A stretch of 64,000 nucleotides of DNA from Prinia subflava (taxonomy: Eukaryota; Chordata; Aves; Passeriformes; Cisticolidae): positions 16,892,162-16,956,161 of the forward strand of contig NC_086283.1 in assembly GCF_021018805.1 (NCBI RefSeq), given 5' to 3'. Each line of letters opens with the position of its first letter. The stretch's first letter is position 1. The translations under genes were made by a program, and so were the position numbers. Under the pieces are notes generated by a model, which was not told where the DNA came from, ran no database searches, and saw only the letters and a list, made by a program, of their open reading frames with translations. Below are positions 44,483 through 56,224 of this stretch, in pieces.

Positions 44483-45660
44483 TATGCCGGGGCTCGGGGT
44501 GAGCATGGGGATCGAGTCTTGTGGCGAGGAAAGGGATGGCTGCCATCCTGCAGGCAGCTTCATGCCCACCAGACTTCGGGGCAGAGAGGTCTTCAGGGAG
44601 CTGTTATTGCCCTCCTGCTCCCCCCTGGCTCCCACTGCCTTTCATTCTTGCAGGCCACAAGTGGGTGCTGCCCTGGCAGAGGGACTGGGGCTGACAGAGG
44701 GACTGGGGCTGGGGCTGGCAGCAGGAGCAGTGGTGCTGTGCTCCATCCACTTGCGTCAATGCAGACCTTTCCACAGACTCCAGTCGGGGTTGGATCGAGC
44801 CTTGCATGATTGTGGCCCTTGTGCATTTCAAAACTGTGTTAATCTATATCTGGATCCCAATGGGGGCACTCAGGATGAGCTGAGCTCAAACAATCCTTGG
44901 CAGGAGGGACAGACTGGAGTTGGCAAGGATTTTTGTCCCATTATTGGTAACTCAGAGGAAGGAATTTACGCACCATTTTAATATATGACAACTTGAGGTC
45001 TGTCATCTTTAGCATATTAGAAAAGCCTCATTTTTAACAAATCCCAGAGCGTTTACCAGGCATGGTGCTGCAGCTGCGTTGAGACTGCCCTGCTGAGGGC
45101 AGAGGCACAGGAACTGCTCTCTGTCTCTTTAGACACAGAGCAATTTCTGCTGTCGGATCAGCCTTGTGGGTGCCAGCCCCAGCCCCCTGGGCTGCTAACC
45201 TCTCATTCCCATTTGACCCTGCCAGCAGGGGAGGTGGGAATATCAGGGCAGAAAAAAGCAGTCGCAGTGCAGCCTGTAAAGCAAACCATGGTGAAAGCTC
45301 TTCCCAACTAGTTAAATCTGCATGCGTGTGCTCAGCAAGTTTAGCCAGGGGTTGTTTACCAAGCTCAGAGGAGACTTGCCTGTCTGCACTAAAACCTTCA
45401 AAACATGTCCCAAAAACCCAGAGCGAGATTTTACACTTTCACAGTCAGTTTGCTTTTTTCTCTAGTGAAAAATCCAGATGGGTGCTTGTGTTGAAAACTG
45501 GTTTGTATGAAGTCACATTTTCTGCTTCATATTTCTGGATTTCTAAAGTAGAAGAATTCAACTCATAAAGATTTTCCAAAATTATTTAGGCTTGTTGTAT
45601 CAAGACCAAGAAATTAGTCCAGATAACCAGGAAATGGCTAGGAAGGATGGTGGAAATATG
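44483..45660. other. Intergenic, no gene seen
   Basis: Includes a short run of repeated GGGACTGGGGCTG text at about 44680-44715. No gene recognised. Confidence 0.5.
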
Positions 45661-45838
45661 TTTGGGGTTTTGTGTTGTTTCAATATTTTTGGGGTGGGTT
45701 TTTTTGTTTGTTTTTTGTTTTTTGGGTTTTTTTGGTGGGGGGGGTGTTTGTTTTGTTTGGGGGGGGGTTGCTTTATGCCGTGGGTTTTTTTGTTTTTGTT
45801 TTGTTTTGGAGGAGGAAAGAATTTTAAAATAGTTTTTT
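45661..45838 (+). repeat. G/T-rich low-complexity tract
   Basis: About 180 bases made almost only of T and G runs, including G8 and G9 stretches separated by T-rich loops. The + strand meets a loose G-quadruplex pattern. Open frames in this tract are artefacts. Confidence 0.85.
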
Positions 45839-46141
45839 TTCTGTTTTACAAGCATTAGCTGTGTTTTTATCAACCAGCAAAGCACCCAGGTACTTAGCAA
45901 ACCATTTCCTTCAAAAACATTCCCATAAAGAGAGTGCTGAAATAATCAGCCAAAAGAATTGGTATCAGCCTTAGACAAACAACTGTGTTTCTTGGTAATC
46001 TAATGCTATTTTAATGTTTTGCTTTTAATGCTGCTGAGAGAATTGTTTGATGGACAAGGCACTGGTGATCATGAGCCTGAGTTCAGTTGTTAGGGCTATG
46101 TCAGAAATTATTTTTCACAGACAAGTGTAGTTGGAGTGTCA

Positions 46142-46522
46142 GCTCCCATTAAGTATATTAGGGCCTCTGAGGTTCAGTGCTAGCACACCATGTTTGTAGC
46201 CTTTGGTTTGCTTCTGTGGCAACAAAACTAGAAGGTCTTTGGCTAACTTCCGACCACTAACATATTAAATGAAGATGAGCATTTGAGCAACATCAGTGAT
46301 TTCAATTGACTCATCAATTGCCATTGCATAGCAGTCCTCATGTTTCACTTTGGTAACAAGCTCATCTGCCACATCTGATGCCAGCAATTCCGTCGTTCAA
46401 ACAAATGACATGTTTGATAAAGAAATCTTTTAAAATTCATTATGCACTTTGGCTTTTGTCTTTCCTTTTAATACAGCATCTGTTGCAGCCAGGATACATT
46501 CCTTGATCGTTTCTGAGTCTGC
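46142..46522 (-). pseudogene. Fossil hAT-type transposase fragment
   Basis: Read on the - strand, one frame runs about 127 codons without an indel but with three internal stops (46430-46432, 46397-46399, 46265-46267). In order it gives ETIKECILAATDAVLKGK, then KISLSNM, then ELLASDVADELVTKV, then CYAMAIDESIEITDVAQML, then IFI, a stop and YVSGRKLAKDLLV. This matches the conserved block of hAT transposases and their domesticated relatives (GTF2IRD2, ZBED5 and SCAND3-like proteins): SLS-N/R-xTV, then a DESTD-like motif, AQLL-F-RY and E-DLL. It is a dead copy; no ends or terminal inverted repeats were identified. It could be a decayed transposon or a decayed copy of a host gene derived from one. 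Confidence 0.75.
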
Positions 46523-46977
46523 AATTATTTTTATGCCTGCCCAGTGTCCCAGAGATGTGAAATGGAGCTGCCATGCTATGCTGCTGAGCCCTGGAACTCT
46601 ACACAGACATTCAATTTAATCTCTTGGAACAGACTGCATTAAAGTAGTGTCATCAGTGCACACTTGTGATAAAAAGACGACATGAAGAAAGACACTGAAC
46701 TAAAAGGCTCTGCTGTTTTTTTGTGGGAAGAAAATAGGATATCTGTCCCTTCATTTGTTTCATGGCTTTCTTGCATAGCCATTTAAATTCAGCAGAAGGC
46801 TCCAAGTGTCTAAACTTTATCCTGAGCCTTTTTTTTCAGTGCTGGAAAGGAATACAGTTAAGTGTCCCAGGGGGAATTTTATAGAAAATGGTATGTGCAA
46901 TGTTAATGACTTGGGATGCGATTGTACGTTTTTCCATAGAGAGCCAGTAGGGAAACAAATACAGGACTCGATGAGAA

Positions 46978-47217
46978 GTGTTCTGCAGGGATCCACTGTT
47001 CTGTGGCTCCAAAGACTGGCAGAAGGATAATGAGGGCTTTAACCCTAAGTGCCCCCTTTTGCCTCCGTCCTGCTCTGTGCCAGAGCTCTGTGAATATCTG
47101 GAGCTGGACGAAATGACAAACTTCTTGGGTGCCACAAGAGATTGCATCAGCATTACTGATCCTTACTCGGCTCGTTACGGAAAACGCATCAAGCAGCTAT
47201 TTGGGTCAGACTGCTAA
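46978..47217 (+). CDS. Unidentified small ORF, possible terminal exon
   Basis: A family could not be named. The open frame ends at TAA 47215-47217; its first codon is GTG, so a translation start inside it is unsupported and the real object may be an exon. An acceptor-like tract (CCCCTTTTGCCTCC...CTCTGTGCCAG) ends at about 47080. After it come about 45 codons with a balanced, CpG-containing, gene-like composition: ELCEYLELDEMTNFLG, then DCISITDPYSARYGKRI, then QLFGSDC. YGKR is the shape of an amidation/dibasic cleavage site in neuropeptide precursors, but no signal peptide is seen. It may be a real last exon, a processed pseudogene or chance. Confidence 0.25.
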   Translation: MFCRDPLFCGSKDWQKDNEGFNPKCPLLPPSCSVPELCEYLELDEMTNFLGATRDCISITDPYSARYGKRIKQLFGSDC

Positions 47218-50200
47218 ATTTGTAGACACGGAGTGTCAAGAAGCCTTTTTGTCAACTTGGTACTGTTTAGTGTTATTTGTCTTCAAGTTCAAAGCAATCC
47301 TGGCCTCAGACTTGTGATAGTTTCTGCCCTTTCCCCTTTCTGTTGGCTCAGACCTCTTCTCTTTGAGGTCAACATCAAAATAAAGATGTATGTTTCCTCA
47401 GCCTGACCATGGCTCTGACTCTTTAGATCAGCAATCCTATAGTCCATATGTCTTCCCATCTGTCAACTGGCATTTGAAGCCAGCTTGCTCCTCTATTCTT
47501 TCAGACAAGTGTGAGAATCAGGAGTTTCTTTAATGACGGTTTCAGGCCTTAAAGCGTTTGCTAAGATACTACCTATTAACATCCCTTGATGGCACCTTGA
47601 ATAGAGATCAAAAGCAACTGAGTTCACTCCACAAATCTGATTCTGTCAGACAGTTTAGGGCATTGAGAGAGGGGTGGGGAGGGCTCAGGAGGGCACCGCG
47701 CTCCCGCAGTTAGGAGACAGGCTTGGAAGTCCAAGCCCTGGCTTCTGGGAGTGACGGAACGCAGCAAACAAGCACTGGTGAATCCCTCCAGTGGTGGTTG
47801 TGATCCAGCTGCCTGGACTCCTCGGGTTCAAAAAGCAGACCAGTGCAGTAGGGCTTGGTGCCTTTGCTCAGGGCCCTGGTGGCAGCCTTTAGGGTCTTAG
47901 CTGTGCCTGGTTTGAACAAGTGCTTTTTGGTGCTGCATTAGTACCTCTGTCTATGCCTTTGGCTGAGAGTATTCAAAACCTGTTAGTCACAAAACCAAAA
48001 ATCTGATAGTACAAAATAGTCTCATTAATAATTACTACCAGGCTGCAATTTGTCTCTTGTAGTTCAGAGAGCTGCTAATAAAGGGGATCTGTTTGCTGCT
48101 TTACCACTGGGACTGCATGAAAGGCAATGTGGAGAGAAGCTGCCTGCACAGCAAGGTGACCACTCTTTCTGGGGGCATAATTTGACTTTCAAACTCCCCT
48201 ATTCTTAATGCTTGTCAGGACATGATGCAAAGCCTGTGGAATATTTGGGAAAGTGTTTGCTCTGGTGGTGCATTTCTCCAAGTAACTATCATAGAGGAAT
48301 TAGTGGGGAGCTGTGGACATTATTTCAAGCCCAAAGTCTAAAACTCAAAGCCTTGTTGGCTGGGGAGGGACTGGAAAATGCAGGGTGCTCACCATGAGAA
48401 GGGTGGTGGAAGCCATTTCCCTCCCTGAAGTGACCCTCCACAGCCAGTGCTAACAAAAGTTGCTGTTTGTTTATGGGACCCAAGTGTCTGAGAAGGGCTG
48501 AAAAGTGCCAGGATGCAGCTGAGTGTCGGAGGATGGTGTCACACCATTGACTGTCAAAAAACTTGACTTGCTGGAGTCAAGGACACCATATGTCCTTAAA
48601 TTTGTGCTGAAGCCTATTGAAGTGTGAGCATGAACCTGAAGTCCAGACACAGTCTTTCTTTGGCCTCAGTGTCTTTAACTGCAGTCATAATGTAATTTCT
48701 GCTTCCTGAGCGAAAACAGCTGCTCTGGCTGCCTGCTCTGGAGCCTCACTGCTTTCAAATTAGGTGGTTAGTCAAAACTTGGGGCATGTAGATTGTTTCT
48801 TTTTAGGATGGAAAACAGAAATCACTTTGATGCAATTACATGTCTTCACCCGGAAGATGCACCAGCTCCTGGATGCTGCAGTCAGCAAAACATCAAGAGT
48901 CACTTTGTTTTCCTACTCCAAGCCTCTTTCAGCCAGCTCAAAAGTGATCTCTATCTGAGATTGTCATTGGGGTTATTTAAATGCATTTGGCTTTGTGCTC
49001 TTAACTCTCTGCCTGTACTCTTGGTCACCCACTATTTTTCTTTTACAACCCCCACTCAGTCTGTTTTGTCTCTCTTTTACAGGATGATACTCTGCCAAAT
49101 TTGTCTTCATCACAGTAATTTTTAGTGTGAATCCATATCTGCCTTTTTAGGGGGTAGTAGCAATAGTGATGTATAACTTGTGGTGCAGCAGAAGCTGCTA
49201 TTGAGTTGGACAAAATAGGATGAATGCTGTATGAAAGCCTTCAGAGGGCTGTGAAATATCCATCCTCTCTTCCTTGTTCTCCTGGGAACACTTGCACAAA
49301 GAGTATTTTTAATGTGAAGCAAAAAGGATTCTGACAAATACTCATTAACATTTTGTTTCTGCAAAGATACATGATTATCACAAGGCTGCAAGGGACATGT
49401 ATTCAGTAAAGCTCTTAGATGTATGCTTAGTTTTATGTATATGCTTAAATCTTCCTGATTGCCCCTGCTTTGCTGAATAGACTTATTAACCAAGACAAAA
49501 CCAGGTATTTGATGGAGCTGATTTGTACTGCTCAGGTAGGATGCAGGTCTCCAATCTCACTGCATAATAATACTCTGTGAGCAGTGAATCCTCTCATACA
49601 AGTGGGTATTGTAGTGGTTTGGTTGAACTACACACGCACAAATCATTTGTATCATAATTGTGAACAACAAACCATAAGAGCAGAATTCAGCCAGAGAGGT
49701 TGGAAGGGCAAGGAAGAAACATCCGAGCTATCATATGCTGTAGCTTGTTTGCTTCATGTGCCTTTGTAGTGGGAGCCCAGATGGAAAACATCCGGCAAAG
49801 GTATTGCTTCTCCATTGCCACTTTGGAAGCTCCAGTCCCATGAATAAAGATCTGATACGGGCTGCAGTCTTTGTCAGACACTGGCTATCTCCCTCAGGGC
49901 ATATGCAGGCAACCCCATTTCCTGCTGCCTGTTCCAAGCTGGTTAAACCCAGAACAGCCTTTGTCAGGAAGAGTTAATGTAGTAGCATGGTGGTGAGTCT
50001 CAGCAACATACCTTGTATGAAGGCAGGAGAAAGCTTGTCTGTCTGTGCCTCTTGCTGCAGACATGCCGCGGATATGTTTGTCTGCTGCTCTGAACGTCCT
50101 GTGGAAGGTGGAGTGCTGGGCTTGCTTGGCTGTGCCATTAGACACTGTCCTAGATTCACTTACGAGTAAAGATTTCCCATTTGTGCGAATGAGGAACATG

Positions 50201-53100
50201 TTTTGGCGGCCACAATATGCAGCAGAAGTAAGCAGACATGACGGAAGGGTTTCCAGGCTTGCTGGAGTTCTCAAATCTTGTCACAAGGGGAACCATACAC
50301 TCATTTTTCATGAGGTCCCCATTCTTCCAGTTCTTCCAATGGTTGTAATCCACTTTCTGTGCTTCTTTCCACAGGAAATAATTGGTTCCTTTTAGCAGTT
50401 GTTTGAGTGGAATAATGAAGTCTAAGAGTTGGAAACAAACAAGCAAGTCCCCCCAAAAAAATTACATGGTCCTAGCAATTTCTTTTGTGAAAATGAAATG
50501 TTCTGAATATGTTTTGTATAGCTGAGTCACTTGAAGCACACTGAAACTTTGACACGATGTCACTGGGAACTTCAGTTTCTGTCACTGTGCAGTGGATGGT
50601 TTGCCAAAAGGTTCATTAATGTAATACTTCTAAATACTGCTGCATCCTCAGGATGTGATCCAGTGCGGATCCAAAAGCCCAGGTGTCTCTCCTGGGAATG
50701 AGAAGCTCCAGGTTCTGGTTCTTAATTACAGGATTTTCTGTTTCATGTATGAGGAACATTGAGGAGCAGAGGTGTGGCTCAAGGATGTCCATGGCCTGAG
50801 TGTTCAGGTGCTGCAGCCAAACCAACTCATCAGGGTGTTGATTTGGAACTGTTTCTGTACAGGAGGGCAACAGTCAGTCCCACTGCCCGAACACAAATAT
50901 TAATTCAAGTGGACCTCTTGTCCCTGCAGGGCAGGGTGAGCAACTTCAGAATATGACAAGTACTTAGTAATTGTCACTAAAAATCAGTCACCCAAGAAGA
51001 GCACTGTTTTCTTTAGACTAACGGGCCCAAAGCATCCTGGTTTAATTTCAGGAGGGCTAGGAATGTTACACTGCTGTTTTTTACATCACCGTACATTTTG
51101 ACTGTGCTGCAACAACAGGTTACTTATTATGTCTATGTAATTGGGGGTATTTTTATTAGTTCATGGAAAGGTAGATGGGTAATTAATGGACTGGGTAATT
51201 TGTTCTAACAATAAACCATATTGTGACATGATGGTTCAGCAGAATTCTACCTTATCAGAAGAAAACAGACTTTCTGCATTAAAGTCTGTTAGCAGAACAG
51301 AACTCAGGGTTTCTAAGAAAGCTGTGCTTGACCTTTGGTGAAGACTAGAGACGGTAGCACCTGTTAACATGAAGCAAATGAAGATGGTGTATCACTGCTA
51401 TTTATATGACAGAGGTCGAGCATTATAAACGTGTCACTTCTTGCATTAACACATCTTCAAAGTGCACAGAGCTGGTGTAAAATATATGAAACTACAAAAG
51501 GTTAAATTCCACCCAGCATTTGACATAAGTACTCCTTCTCAGCATGTAAGTAATGTGAATGTTACGTTGCACAAATACTTAGAGCTTCATTTACCCTCAT
51601 CTTCTTTTCATTATTTGCAGGAGGTCTTGTTCTCTGATGGTGTCCTGAAAAATACAAAGTGGATATTACTCTTATCTCCGCTGCTGATATTTACTGCTGA
51701 TAAATAGACACAGTAAAACGGGAACAAATGTTTGCTTCATAATCCTCCTGGAACTGCTGCCTTCATTGTATATGAAGAACACAGAGATTAAGTCTGCCAT
51801 TTGCCAACAGCATGTTTCCAGTTTCTGTTTATATAGTACTCACAAGCAACTGTGTATTAATATTAACCTGTACCTGGGGTGAAATATTATTTTTCCTTCT
51901 TGGGCAAGATATGAGGATTAATTATTGATGTGCTCACTCTGGCCTTTCAGCCTGGCTGGGATTGCCATTTTTTTCTCCCATACTGTAGTATCTGAAATAT
52001 GTTTTCTTCTCGGTGGAGGTGAAGTTCGTACTACAGTGAATTGATCTGTACTTCCTTAGAAGTTTTATATTTTAATTTTTTTTTTTTGTGCACATGGGTA
52101 AAGTCTATTTTCTGAAAATGGATTTCTTTTTATCACAATATGTTATTAGACCACATCTTAAGAGTTAAAGTTTATCATAGTTAGATTCTATTTGCAGATA
52201 GCGTCATGTGGAGACTGTTTTCAAAAGCATTAACTCAAACCACACGGATGCACAGCTATTTTAGAAGATGAGAATTCACACATGCTTTTTATTATAATGC
52301 ACATAAAACTGAAGTATAATACAGTAGGCTTGGCAATAAAACAGAGTAGTTGATATATAAATTTTATGCCTGGTTCTTTAGATTAATGAACTGCTTTTCT
52401 CAATAAATTGAGGATGAATGAGTAAAACCACAATGATCTGATTAGATACTGAATCAATTGTTTTCTGGCAATTCAGAAATTGTGTATCTAGTTCAGTGTA
52501 GTTCAGTGTCTCTCTTTTTTTTTGTTTCGTTCATGGGACAACTTGATAACCTTCTTGTGCTAGCCAAACCACTAAAGAGGCATTGTCAGTCTCTTCAAGC
52601 TCCCTATTGTTCTCAGAAAATCAGTTCCTTAAGATATATCCATATGTTGAGGGTCTCCGTAGTACTTTGTGAGAAACAAAGTTCTGGATTGAATTCATTT
52701 AGTCTGTAACACCGCTGAAGCTGGATTCAGCTGGCACAAATACGTCTTGATGCTGTTACAGCAGGGAGGAGTCTGGCTTTGCCTTCTCTTTTCTGGCACA
52801 AGAAATCGGGAGAGGTCAATAGTCAATAGGGACAGCAGCCGGTGAGGGAGATTCCTCAGGGTTGAGATTTCAAGTTGATCCACTTCATACGTTTGGAAGC
52901 TTGGATTTGAATTTAGGAATATAAATGAGGTCAATGATTTTCCAAATGAGGTGAACAGCCAGACGACCTCCTTCTGTGGAGCTGGCCCCATATGTGTTTG
53001 TGGCAGAGAGAGACCTTTTCCATCCTAGAGGCGCTGGAAAGAAAAAATACAGACGGGAAGCTGCCACAAGCTAGGCAAGCCTTCTGAGGCTGGCAGGGAA
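47218..53100. other. Intergenic, no gene seen
   Basis: Mostly AT-rich unique sequence. A few frames near 100-125 codons (for example 49894-50274 and 50156-50446 on the - strand) show no domain I can name. No repeat family recognised. Confidence 0.45.
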
Positions 53101-53207
53101 GGAGTTAACCAGCCCCTTGGCAGCAACTAGAGCAAGGCCTGTGCAGCAGGTAGTGACTGGGAGAAGGATTGGGATGGGCCAGCTGGTAGCAATGAGCTGA
53201 TTGCTGC

Positions 53208-53312
53208 GGGGTGGGGTCTGTATAAAAGACTCTCTGCAAACGAGTCTGTTGGAGAGGCAGGTTTGGTTGCAAAGAGTTGTGGCTTAGTCGGTTGTTACAG
53301 ATTTAGGTGAGC
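53208..53312 (+). promoter_or_regulatory. Candidate TATA promoter and short first exon
   Basis: GGGGTGGGG (53208-53216, KLF/SP-like) is followed by TATAAAAG (53221-53228). About 78 bases after the TATA box comes a donor-like ATTTAG|GTGAGC (GT at 53307). Spacing fits a TATA promoter with a start near 53250 and a non-coding first exon of about 55 bases. It could equally be the remains of a retroviral-type LTR, but no TG..CA ends, partner LTR or gag/pol text was found. Confidence 0.3.
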
Positions 53313-56180
53313 AATACTGTTTTGCACTTTTCTTCTGAGTCTTGTTAGTGCTTCCAAAGAGGTTTTTTCATTTTGGAATGGAAATCTCCCTTCTTTTGGT
53401 GAGAGCAGTGAAGGTGAGAGCAAAATAGAGGTGGTCCGCGAGCTCTGTGGCATCTCCTTTTGGTGCTGCACTTCCCAGCTGTGAAAGCAGATTGGCTGCC
53501 TTGCGTGATGGACCACGGGAATGCAGCCATGCCAGAAGCTAGCTGAGATAAATGCTCCCGTGAGAAAAGATGCTTGTCCTGATTCTCCACTCCTTTACCA
53601 CTTTCTGTAGTTGCTGGTCCAGTGCAAAAGTGCTGTGGGTTTCTCCAGGAATGAGTGGTTCCTGGAGGTGGAGGGCCAGCAGCATCCTGTGTCCACAGGG
53701 AAGCTCCTCCATAACAAAGGGTGAGTGCTATGAAGAATGGGAACACCTGCATTTAAAGCTGTGAGAGTTAAATCTAATGGAGATGGCGAATCCTCCAAGG
53801 TGGAAGGAGCAGCTGCTGTAGCAGTGGCTGGAAAATGCAGTGTTGTGAGACTTTTGCCAGGGCTCTGGGATGGTTATTTTCTTGTGGTGGGAAGGCCAGG
53901 ATCACCAGGGCAGCCCAGGGTGTTTCAGTGTGTGCAGCTGTGTTGTGACTCACACAACAAAAATCGGTGAGGGCTGAAATGGAGGGAGAAAGAAAACAAG
54001 CAGTGGAATTGAAGAAGGTGGCAGCACTGACACAGTGGTAAACTGGCGAGTGCAAGCTGCAGGCGTGTCTCAGATGGAGTGGAAGAAAGGGAAGGAGACA
54101 TGCGGCGTGCAGAAAAAAAAAAAAAGGATGATTAAATAATAATGAAAAAAAATTAAAAGCTCAGTCAGAGAGGTCAGAGCCTGAAATGAGCCTGCCAGGA
54201 CTAGGTCCTGTCCCGGGGATCCTTTGCATCCAGAACTTGCCGTGCCATGCACAGACCTCTGTCTGGTCCTTTTTCTTCCTTGGTAGTGTCTTCCCCCTCC
54301 CCCTCCTCCTTTGTCAGGCAACTCGTTAACACTTATTAGCAAGCATCTTCAAAAGGCCAGGAGGGGGGAAAGGATGGGAGAGGAGCTGAGATGGCTAAAG
54401 GAAATGATTAGGAGATTCCTTTTCCTTTCTGCCTATTCAAGCTTTAATGGCCAGCCCTTGCTCTCTCTGTGCCCTGCATTGTTATCCAGCCCTACCCTGG
54501 AATCGCAGCACCACAGCTACCCCCAGCACTGATCCGCTCTGACATCGGGGCACTGCAAGTGCCCACAGCCGCTAACCTTTCTCATGCTGGGGTGCTCGCT
54601 GGGGTTTACTGTTCTTGGTGCCCTTGGCATTGATGCCAGTGCTGTGCCAACACTGGTTTAGTCTCCTGCTGGTTCATCCCTCCGAGTGTTCCTTCTTAAA
54701 CGGTGTCATAAGTGCTGGGTTGCCTGGCTGGATGTGCCCTTGTGTGATCCTGCCTGGAGACTGATCTCTATTTATGTCTAAACATGGCTTGTAAATCCCG
54801 GGTATCCAGTGCCAAGGACCAACAATCTGCTGGGCAGCAAACAGGCTGGTTTAGTGGACAGGATTGTGCTTGCCTGTGGAGGGAAGAGGGTTGAATAAAG
54901 GTGACAGAATTTGGTCCATAACTTTCTATTTCTGCCATATAGTTCCAGTTGCAGTGCATGTTCAGCGGTTTCCACTTGAGCTAGTTATCTAGAGCTGAGA
55001 CCTAATCCCATCCAAGAAGATGGCAGAGCTCCCGCTGGTGTTGGGAGGAGTGCACTGGAGCAGCAGAGGCTGTTCTATGCTGCTCTGTTGTGGAATGTGG
55101 GTTATATTTGTTCACTCTGTCCGTCAGAGTCTTCACCTTTTCCAAGTAACAGGAACAGATCCTGGGGTAGTTTTTATGCATTAGTGAACTACACAGAGAA
55201 GGACTGGTCTTTCAAAAGACTCCTCTAATTTGGTAATGACAACCATCCCTCCTCTCCCACCCAGCAGACAAAAATTGAGAAATTTCCAGAAGTTGCTGAA
55301 GTTCTGCATTTACCAAAGATTCTGTAGGCATAAAATACCAGTGTATGTTGTCTTTACACAAAGCTCCTGCCTTCTCCTGCAGGAACAGCACCTTGGCATG
55401 TAGAGAGCAGCACATGCCTGAACAAGCAGGTGACCTTCAGTGCAAAGTTCCTGCTTTGCAAAGGGTAAGAAAGGTTTCATATTTTTCCTGCCCTTACTTA
55501 GTGATCTTTAAGTGGGGATGTATATGTGTAACTGCATGTATAGGGCAAGGCATTTATCCCAGGAATAGGTACTGTGGACAAAGACCTAAAATGTAAGTAA
55601 CTTTATCAGAATATCTGTGCGTAGGTCGTGGGCTGGACTTAAAGGTCTAGGATGCTTCCTGAAGTCAGGTCTGACTCTGAAAGGCAGTGCTGCATCTGCT
55701 CTGGGCATTGATCCAGACCTGGCATCTCTGCTGGGCTTCTTCAGTATCTTCAACTGACCTACTGCAGATATGTGTTTAACATGACTCTGTGGCCACCTGC
55801 CAGTACCTGGAAAGAGGTTTTGACAGGGCTTGGTTATACAGAGGGTAGATGTGATTCTTAGTAATATAAAGTCATTTGCTACAGAAGATGTTCTGAGGTC
55901 TCTATCTCAATCCTTGGGGATCTAAAGTCTTTGGGGCAGCGACTCTGTGTGGAGACAAATAAAGGCTTGCTACATCAGGGATGTTTTACTTTTGAGTCCA
56001 AGCTGCAGTTTACTCAGTTTGTTGCCATTTGTGTCAGCATCAAAGACGAGTACAACTTTGAAATGAAAGGAGTAGGGGGAAGGGAGTAAGATTTCGTTTG
56101 TTCAGGTTTTTAGCTTGTAAGATATACTATGAGTAATGTCGAGAAAAAACAGACTGAAGAGCTGCTGCTGGCTGTACAAG
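53313..56180. other. Intergenic, no gene seen
   Basis: Mixed composition; one A-run (54113-54125). No gene or transposable element recognised. Confidence 0.5.
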
Positions 56181-56224
56181 TATTCCTGCTGTATTCCTCC
56201 TGTATTCCTCCTGTATTCCTGCTC
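56181..56224 (+). repeat. 11-bp tandem repeat, 4 copies
   Basis: Units TATTCCTGCTG, TATTCCTCCTG, TATTCCTCCTG and TATTCCTGCTC run head to tail. A small minisatellite. Confidence 0.9.

Noticed and set aside
50156..50446. - strand frame with PLKQLLKGTNYFLW, vaguely like an LTR-retroelement pol segment
   Set aside because: Too short and without the YxDD, RNase H or integrase motifs; no LTRs nearby.
53345..53752. 135-codon - strand frame starting with a signal-peptide-like MQVFPFFIALTLC
   Set aside because: No domain follows, overlapping frames exist in other phases, and no promoter or splice context was seen on that strand.
55619..55690. GGGCTGGACTTAAAGGTCT text resembling the CR1 3' end
   Set aside because: The match is about one line long and lacks the following TTCCAACC and ATTCTGTGA blocks.
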